A stretch of 7,198 nt of DNA from Streptomyces katrae (lineage in GTDB: Bacteria; Actinomycetota; Actinomycetes; Streptomycetales; Streptomycetaceae): contig NZ_JZWV01001040.1 of the NCBI RefSeq assembly GCF_000966975.1, forward strand, positions 1 through 7,198, read 5' to 3'. Under the pieces are notes generated by a model. The model was not told the DNA's origin, searched no databases, and worked only from the letters and a program-made list of their open reading frames with translations. Below are positions 1 to 5,800 of this stretch, piece by piece (the first letter of the stretch is position 1; every line of letters starts with the position of its first letter). The translations under genes were made by a program, and so were the position numbers.

Positions 1-523
1 GGCCGACGCGTGGCGCCGCCGGCTCGACGCGGCCTGGGCGCTGCTGCACCGCACCGTCCCCGAGTTCGCCCGGGCGGCCACCGCCGGGCTGAGCACCCTG
101 ACCCCCCTCGCCGGCGGCCCCCGGGCCCAGGGCTGGGGCGAGGCCGGGCGGCACGGGCCGGGCGCGCTCGGGGTCCCGTACGCGGCCGGGGTGCGGGAGA
201 CCGCGCTGGCCCTGCTGACCGGGCGGCGGCGGGCCCGGCTGCGGGCGCTGACGGAGGTGGCCGACCTGTACGCGCTGGACGGGGCCTGGCAGCACCCGTC
301 CCCCTGGCGGACCCGCCCGGTGCCGGTGTCGCGGCTGCTGGCCGACGTGCACGAGCGGGTCGCGGTGGAGGCGTACCGGCGGGCCACGACCACCCAGGAG
401 CCGGGGGGCGCGGACCGGATCCACCGGGCCCTGGACCACCTGTCGGAGGCGGCCGAGCTCACGGTCACCGGCAAACGGCTGGTGGAGGAACTGCGCTGGG
501 AGCTGAAGATGGTGGACGCGTGA
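1..523 (+). CDS. fxsB: FxsB-type radical SAM peptide maturase, C-terminal fragment (degenerate HExxH domain)
   Basis: This is the 3' end of a gene that begins before the window; the frame runs from base 2 and ends with TGA at 521-523, leaving 173 residues. FxsB enzymes are radical SAM/SPASM proteins that form cyclophane crosslinks in the FxSxx-COOH precursor peptide. Many carry a C-terminal HExxH-type domain, and I read this fragment as part of it. Supporting signs are an Ala/Trp/Leu-rich helix followed by LTPL near the start, then a GPGALGVPYA block, a helix containing GRRRARLRAL, ADLY, a PSPWRTRP segment (family pattern W-R-x-x-P-R-P), a DVHERVAVEAYRR helix and the closing ELTVTGKRLVEEL. 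At bases 218-232, where HExxH is expected, the residues are T-G-R-R-R, so no metal-binding motif is visible. The radical SAM CxxxCxxC core is outside the window. The stop overlaps the next start. The assignment rests on recalled family pattern plus the fxsC/fxsT neighbours. Confidence 0.75.
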   Translation, partial: ADAWRRRLDAAWALLHRTVPEFARAATAGLSTLTPLAGGPRAQGWGEAGRHGPGALGVPYAAGVRETALALLTGRRRARLRALTEVADLYALDGAWQHPSPWRTRPVPVSRLLADVHERVAVEAYRRATTTQEPGGADRIHRALDHLSEAAELTVTGKRLVEELRWELKMVDA

Positions 524-1377
524 CCCCCCTCCCGCGCGGCCACGGCGCGCCCCGGGTGCCCCGTTCCTTATCCGCGCCCGCGCCCCCGGGCGCCCTCGCC
601 CTGGCCGTCCAGCTGCGGCTGCTCGGCGTACGCCCCCGGCAGCGGCTGCTGGTGCACGCCGCGCTGGGCGGGACGGGCCTGCACCCCGGGACGCTGCGCG
701 AGGCCCTCAGCGGGGTGCTGGGACCCCACGGCACCCTGGTCGTCCCGGCGTTCACCCCGGAGAACTCCCTCACCTCCTCCGCCCACCTGGAGCGGACCGC
801 CGGCCTGGACTCCGAAGCGCTGGCGGCCTTCCGCGCGCGGATGCCCGCCTTCGACCCGGAGCGCACCCCGAGCCAGGGCATGGGCGCCCTCGCCGAGGCC
901 GTGCGCACCGCGCCGGGCGCCGCCCGCAGCGGCCATCCGCAGACCTCCTTCGCCGCGCTCGGCGCGGATGCGCGGCGGATCTGCGCGGAACACCGGCTGG
1001 AATGCCATCTGGGTGAGGATTCCCCCCTGGGAAAACTGTGCTGGGAGGGAGGGCAGGTACTCATGATCAATGTGGGATTCGCGTCCTGCACCGCGTTCCA
1101 CCTCGCGGAGTACCGAATTCCGAAGCCCCCCTTGCGCATGTACGACTGTGTGGTGAAGGTGAACCTTCCGGGCGAGCGGCGGGGGACGGCGCACGAGGGG
1201 GAGTGGACCAGGTACGAGGACGTCGCCCTGGACGACAGTGATTTCGCGGAGATCGGCCGGGCATTCCCGGATTCGCTCCTGCGCCGGGGGAAGGTGGGCG
1301 GGGCACCCGCCGTTCTCTTCTCGATCACGGACGCCGTCGATCACGCCCAGGCGTGGATGACCGAAAACAGACGCTGA
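520..1377 (+). CDS. AAC(3)-family N-acetyltransferase (aminoglycoside 3-N-acetyltransferase fold)
   Basis: A 285-residue protein with the hallmarks of the AAC(3) family, which transfers acetyl from acetyl-CoA to an amine. Visible motifs are LLVHAAL (residues 44-49), GPHGTLVVPAFT, GHPQTSF (His139), EDSPLGKL (about 166-173) and FHLAEYR (His194, Glu197). The conserved His and Glu positions are intact and the length is normal for the family. I chose GTG at 520, which overlaps the fxsB TGA as GTGA and implies translational coupling; no strong Shine-Dalgarno is visible beyond GGTGGA at 511-516. GTG at 556 is the only other plausible start, since the next GTG (652) lies inside the core motif. A TTA codon at 568-570 (residue 17) is translated from either start. 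Codons between about 1000 and 1377 use more A/T at third positions than the rest. AAC(3) genes are known neighbours of fxsB, so a role in the peptide pathway seems likelier than drug resistance (inference); the substrate is unknown. Confidence 0.85.
   Translation: MTPLPRGHGAPRVPRSLSAPAPPGALALAVQLRLLGVRPRQRLLVHAALGGTGLHPGTLREALSGVLGPHGTLVVPAFTPENSLTSSAHLERTAGLDSEALAAFRARMPAFDPERTPSQGMGALAEAVRTAPGAARSGHPQTSFAALGADARRICAEHRLECHLGEDSPLGKLCWEGGQVLMINVGFASCTAFHLAEYRIPKPPLRMYDCVVKVNLPGERRGTAHEGEWTRYEDVALDDSDFAEIGRAFPDSLLRRGKVGGAPAVLFSITDAVDHAQAWMTENRR
568..570 (+). promoter_or_regulatory. In-frame TTA (Leu) codon, candidate bldA control point
   Basis: The codon TTA is in frame with the acetyltransferase gene at residue 17 when read from GTG 520. 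I found no other in-frame TTA in the genes of this window. In Streptomyces the only tRNA reading UUA efficiently is encoded by bldA and matures late, so genes carrying TTA are commonly limited to late growth or development. Whether this applies here depends on the host being a streptomycete. Confidence 0.6.
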
Positions 1378-1404
1378 TTGACTGAACGAGGAGGGGATGT
1401 GGCG

Positions 1405-1410
1405 AAGGAG
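1405..1410 (+). promoter_or_regulatory. Shine-Dalgarno AAGGAG for fxsC
   Basis: AAGGAG lies 7 bases before ATG 1418 and is the best-spaced ribosome site in front of the fxsC frame. A second purine block, GGAGG at 1390-1394, sits only 2 bases before ATG 1397, which is too close for a typical start. This decides my choice of 1418 over 1397. The two differ by only seven residues. Confidence 0.5.
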
Positions 1411-1417
1411 CTCCGGA

Positions 1418-2824
1418 ATGATGTTCCTTCGCTCGCATCTTCGGGACGGGGGTCGTGTGCCCGCATCAGTGCAGCCGTATTTCTTTCTCAGTTATGCGCA
1501 TACGCCGAGGTTCGGGCCCGGAGGACCCGACCCGGACATGTGGGTGGAGCGGCTCTTCCGTGACCTCTGCAACCACATCATGGCGCTGACCAGCCTGCCC
1601 GCCGGCTCCGAGGTCGGCTTCATGGACCGCGAGATACGCAACGGCGAGGGCTGGTCGGAACGGCTCGGGGCGGCGCTCGCCACCTGCCGGGTCTTCGTCC
1701 CCCTGTTCTCGCCGCGCTACTTCGCCAGCCAGATGTGCGGCAAGGAGTGGTTCGCCTTCGCGCAGCGCGCCATCCAGGTGGGCGCCGTCAGCGACCAGAA
1801 GACCGAGGCCATCGTCCCCGCCCTGTGGGTGCCGGTGCCCCCCTCGCAACTCCCGCTGCCGGCCGAGCGCTTGCAGTTCAACCACAGCACCTTCGGCGAG
1901 CGCTACGTCACCGACGGGCTGTACGGCCTGATCAAACTGCGCGGCTACGCGGAGCAGTACGAGCACGCCGTGTACGAACTGGCCCGCCACATCGTCGGGG
2001 TGGCCGAGACCGTGCGGCTGAAGGCGGTCCGCCCGCTGGACTACCGGGTGGTGCCCAGCGCCTTCGGCCCGGCCGGCGGCCGGCCCGGCAGCCCCTCCGC
2101 CCGCACCCTCCACGTGACCGTGGCCGCCGCCTCCCGGCACGATCTGCCGGAGGGGCGCAGCGCCGAGTACTACGGGGAGAACGCCCTGGAGTGGAACCCG
2201 TACCACCCCGCCTCCCGGCGGCCGGTCGCGTACGTGGCCGAGGAACTGGTCAAGAACCTCAACTACCAGACCACGCTGGCCTCCTTCGACGACGAGGCCG
2301 GCCACTTCGACAGCAAGCAGCCGCCCACCCGGCCGGAGATCCTGATCGTCGACCGCTGGGCGGTGGAGGACGAGCACCGCCGCCAGCGGCTGGCCGCCTT
2401 CGACCAGGAGCACCGGCCGTGGATCAACGTGGTGGTGCCGTGGAACCGCTACGACCACCAGAGCCGGGCCAAGGAGGAGGAACTGGCGCGCCGGCTGGAG
2501 GAGACCCTGCCGGTCAAGATGAGCCAGGGCCGGGCCGCCTGCCGGGCCGCCGCCAACGGCGTGGCCAGCATGGAGACGCTCGGGCAGATCCTTCCCCAGG
2601 TGGTCGAGGCGGCCGCCCAGCAGTTCCTCAGACACGCCCAGGCGTACCCGCCGGCCGGGCACACCCCCACCGAACGCCGGCGCCTGGTCGGGCCGATGGG
2701 GATGAGCGACCCGCCGCCGGCCCCCTTCCCGCCGACCGCGCACCCGTACGGGCCGGGCGGGAACGACGCAGCCGACGACAGCACCGAGACCGACCGGGGG
2801 GACGCGGATGACAGCCAGTCGTGA
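1418..2824 (+). CDS. fxsC: TIR-like protein FxsC
   Basis: A 468-residue soluble protein of the FxsC family, found with FxsB and FxsT in FxSxx-COOH loci; its biochemical role is not established. The N-terminal domain is TIR-like: PYFFLSYAHTPR (residues 20-31) is the first strand and BB-loop region, GFMDREI follows, and FVPLFSPRYFASQMCGKEW ends with Glu110 at the position of the catalytic glutamate of NAD-cleaving TIR domains. A second domain (about 229-395) contains RTLHVTVAA, a YYGENALEWNPY block, ILIVDRW (Asp312) and INVVVPWNRYD, and may be another Rossmann-like fold. The tail from about 412 is rich in Pro, Gly and Asp and looks disordered. The start is uncertain: ATG 1418 has the best-spaced ribosome site, ATG 1397 adds seven residues, and GTG 1457 or 1469 is possible because codons before 1475 fit host usage poorly. 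The last 17 bases overlap fxsT, implying coupled expression. There is no signal peptide or membrane segment. Confidence 0.88.
   Translation: MMFLRSHLRDGGRVPASVQPYFFLSYAHTPRFGPGGPDPDMWVERLFRDLCNHIMALTSLPAGSEVGFMDREIRNGEGWSERLGAALATCRVFVPLFSPRYFASQMCGKEWFAFAQRAIQVGAVSDQKTEAIVPALWVPVPPSQLPLPAERLQFNHSTFGERYVTDGLYGLIKLRGYAEQYEHAVYELARHIVGVAETVRLKAVRPLDYRVVPSAFGPAGGRPGSPSARTLHVTVAAASRHDLPEGRSAEYYGENALEWNPYHPASRRPVAYVAEELVKNLNYQTTLASFDDEAGHFDSKQPPTRPEILIVDRWAVEDEHRRQRLAAFDQEHRPWINVVVPWNRYDHQSRAKEEELARRLEETLPVKMSQGRAACRAAANGVASMETLGQILPQVVEAAAQQFLRHAQAYPPAGHTPTERRRLVGPMGMSDPPPAPFPPTAHPYGPGGNDAADDSTETDRGDADDSQS
2796..2802 (+). promoter_or_regulatory. Shine-Dalgarno (GGGGGGA) for fxsT inside fxsC
   Basis: A G-rich run ending in A sits 5 bases before ATG 2808, within the end of the fxsC coding region. 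It supports ATG 2808 as the fxsT start and translation coupled to the upstream gene. Confidence 0.5.
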
Positions 2825-5800
2825 CAGCCGAGACGGACGCATCGTCACCTTCTACTCGTACAAGGGCGGGACCGGCCGCACGATGGCGCTGGCCAACACC
2901 GCCTGGATACTCGCCTCCAACGGCAAGCGGGTGCTCGCCGTGGACTGGGACCTGGAAGCTCCCGGCCTGCACCGCTTCTTCCACCCCTTCCTCGACCCCT
3001 CCACGCTCGGGGCCACCACCGGGGTCATCGACCTGATCAGCGAGTACGCCTGGGCCGCCACCAGCCCCGTGCAGCGGCCCGCCGACTGGCACAGGGACTA
3101 CGCGCGGATAGAGCCGCACGCCGTCTCGCTGAACCCGGAGAACCTGGGCTGGGACTTCCCCGACGGGGGCACCCTCGACTTCGTGTCGGCGGGCCGGCAG
3201 AACCGCGAGTACTCGGCGACCGTGTCCACCTTCGACTGGGACAACTTCTACGACCGGCTCGGCGGCGGCCTCTTCTTCGACGCCCTGCGGGCTGACATGA
3301 AGCGCAACTACGACTACGTCCTGATCGACAGCCGCACCGGCCTGTCCGACATCGCCGACATCTGCACCGTCCACCTCCCCGACGTCCTGGTCGACTGCTT
3401 CACCCTCTCCGACCAGTCCATCGACGGCGCCGCCTCCGTCGCCCGGCAGATCGACGAGCGGTTCAGCGACCGCGGCATCAGGATCTACCCGGTGCCCATG
3501 CGCATCGACGAGGGCGAGAAGGAGAAGGCCGACGCGGGCCGGGCGCTCGCCCGGATCAAGTTCGACCGGTTCCCCGGCGGGCTCGTCGGGGACGAGCTGA
3601 CCGCCTACTGGGGCGCGGTGGAGATCCCGTACCGCCCCTACTACGCCTACGAGGAGACCCTGGCCACCTTCGGCGACGAGGCCGGGCTCACCAACTCGCT
3701 GCTCTCCGCCTTCGAACGGCTGACGGCCGTGGTGACCGAGGGCGAGGTCACCGCCATGCCGGTGATCGCCGAGGACGTCCGGCTGCGGATCCGGGACGCC
3801 TTCACCCGGCGCCGTCCGGCCCTGCCCGCCGACCTGTTCCTCTCCTACGTCGCCGAGAACCGGATGTGGGCCGACTGGATCGAGTCGGTGCTCACCCGGG
3901 CCGGCTTCAGGGTCGTGCCCAAGGACGTCTCGGCGGAACGCCCGCCCGTCCCCGAGGGCGGCTCCGGCGACACCCTGGGCGGCGGGACGGGCATCGGCGT
4001 CGAGACCGCCGGCCGCACGGTGGTGCTGCTCTCCAGCGCCTACCTGAAATCGGCGCGGGCCGTGGACGTGTGGAACCGGGCCGCCGCCGAGGACCCCACC
4101 GGGGGCCGGCGCCACCTGGTGCCGCTGCGGGTGGGCGACGTACGCCTGGCCACGCCCTACATCGACCGCAACCCGGTGGACCTGTTCCGGCTCGACGAGG
4201 TGCACGCCACCGCCGCCCTGCTGCGGGCGGTGGAACGGCCGATGGCCCTCGCCGACACCGTCGCCGGCGCCTCCCAGCCCGGGCCGCGCTTCCCGGGGAC
4301 GGTCCCGAAGATCTGGAACGCACCGCCCCGGAACCCCGGGTTCACCGGCCGCAGCATCGTGCTGGAGCGGATGCGCGACCAGCTGGGCGGCGGCATGGCC
4401 GTGGTGCTGCCGCAGCCGCAGACCCTGTACGGGCTCGGCGGCGTGGGCAAGACGCAGGTGGCTCTGGAGTACGTGCACCGGTTCATGGCCGACTACGACC
4501 TGGTGTGGTGGATCTCCTCGGAGCAGACCGACGACGTGGTCGCGGCCCTCGCGGAGCTGGCCGTACGGCTGGGCGCGCAGACCGGCGAGGACATGGCCGC
4601 CGCCTCCCAGGAGGCCATCGACCTGCTGCGGCGGGGGGTGCCGACCTCGCGCTGGCTGCTGGTCTTCGACAACGCCGACGATCCCGAGACGCTGAAGCGG
4701 TTCTTCCCGCCGGGCGGCCCGGGGCACGTGCTGGTGACCTCCCGCAACCAGTCCTGGTCCCAGTACGGGGACGCGCTGCCGGTGGACGTGTTCCTGCGCG
4801 AGGAGTCCGTCGAGCACCTCCAGCGCCGGGCGCCGGGGCTCACCAAGGACGACGCCGAGCAGGTGGCCGTCGCGGTGGGCGACCTGCCGCTGGCCGTGGA
4901 GCAGGCCGGGGCCTGGATCGCGGAGACGGCGACCCCCGTCTCCGCGTACCTGGAGCAGCTGGCCGAGCAGACGGCGCGGGTGCTGGGCCTCAACCAGCCG
5001 GCCGGGTACCCGCAGCCGGTGGCCGCGACCTGGAACGTGTCCATCGAGCGGCTGCAGTCCCGCTCCCCCGCCGCCGTGCGCCTGCTCCAGCTGTGCGCCT
5101 TCTTCGCTCCCGAGCCGATCTCGGCGAACCTGCTCTACAGCAAGGAGATGATCGACGCGCTGAAGCCGTACGACCCCTCGCTCCAGGAGAAGCTGGTGCT
5201 GGGCCGGGTGATCCGGGAGATCGGCCGGTTCGCGATGGCCAAGGTCGACCAGGTCAGCAACAGCATCCAGGTGCACCGGCTGGTGCAGGCCGTGATCCGG
5301 GCGCAGCTGTCGGAGGAGGAGCAGCGCGAGGCGCGGCACGCGGTGCACCGGATCCTGGCGGGGGCCCGCCCGGACGACGACGAGCCGATAGACAACCCGG
5401 CGACCTGGCCGAGGTTCAACACGATCTGGCCGCACCTGAACCCCTCGGAGGCACGGTTCTGCAAGGAGCCGGAGACGCGCCGGCTGCTGATCGACCGGGT
5501 CCGCTACCTGTGGAAGCGCGGTGACTTCAAGGCCGCGTACACCCTGGGCGAGGAGCTGCGCGAGGCGTGGCGGGAGATGCTCGGCAGCGACGACCTGCAG
5601 TACCTGTACCTGCGCTTCCACCTGTCGAACATCCTGCGCTCGCAGGGCCGGTTCGTGGAGGCGAAGGAGCTGGACGAGGTCACGCTGGAGCGGCAGCGGG
5701 CGGCGCTGGGCCCCTCGCACCCGCACACGTACATGACCACCAGCGGTCTGGCGATGGACCTGGGCGCGCTCGGCCGGTACGGCGAGGCGATGGAGCTGGC

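Noticed and set aside
10..519. Extending the acetyltransferase frame upstream to base 10
   Set aside because: The upstream part translates to Pro/Arg/Gly/Ala-rich nonsense and overlaps the fxsB C-terminus, which reads as a credible protein in frame 2. GTG 520 is the first sensible start.
1378..1406. Promoter with TTGACT at 1378-1383 as a -35 box
   Set aside because: No TANNNT-like -10 box occurs 16-19 bases downstream, so a sigma70-type promoter cannot be supported.
1378..1563. A small 61-codon + frame starting at TTG 1378 or GTG 1399, considered as an FxsA-like precursor peptide
   Set aside because: It does not end in an FxSxx motif (it ends in GGAALP) and overlaps the conserved start of fxsC. 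fxsA is expected upstream of fxsB, outside the window.
1735..2811. A 358-codon + frame inside fxsC and a 552-codon one at 3866-5524 inside fxsT
   Set aside because: Out-of-frame shadows with Arg/Pro/Gly/Ala-dominated translations and no motifs.
1466..2848. A 460-codon - strand frame opposite fxsC
   Set aside because: A composition shadow of fxsC with Gly/Arg/Val-rich translation, no ribosome site and no domain signature.
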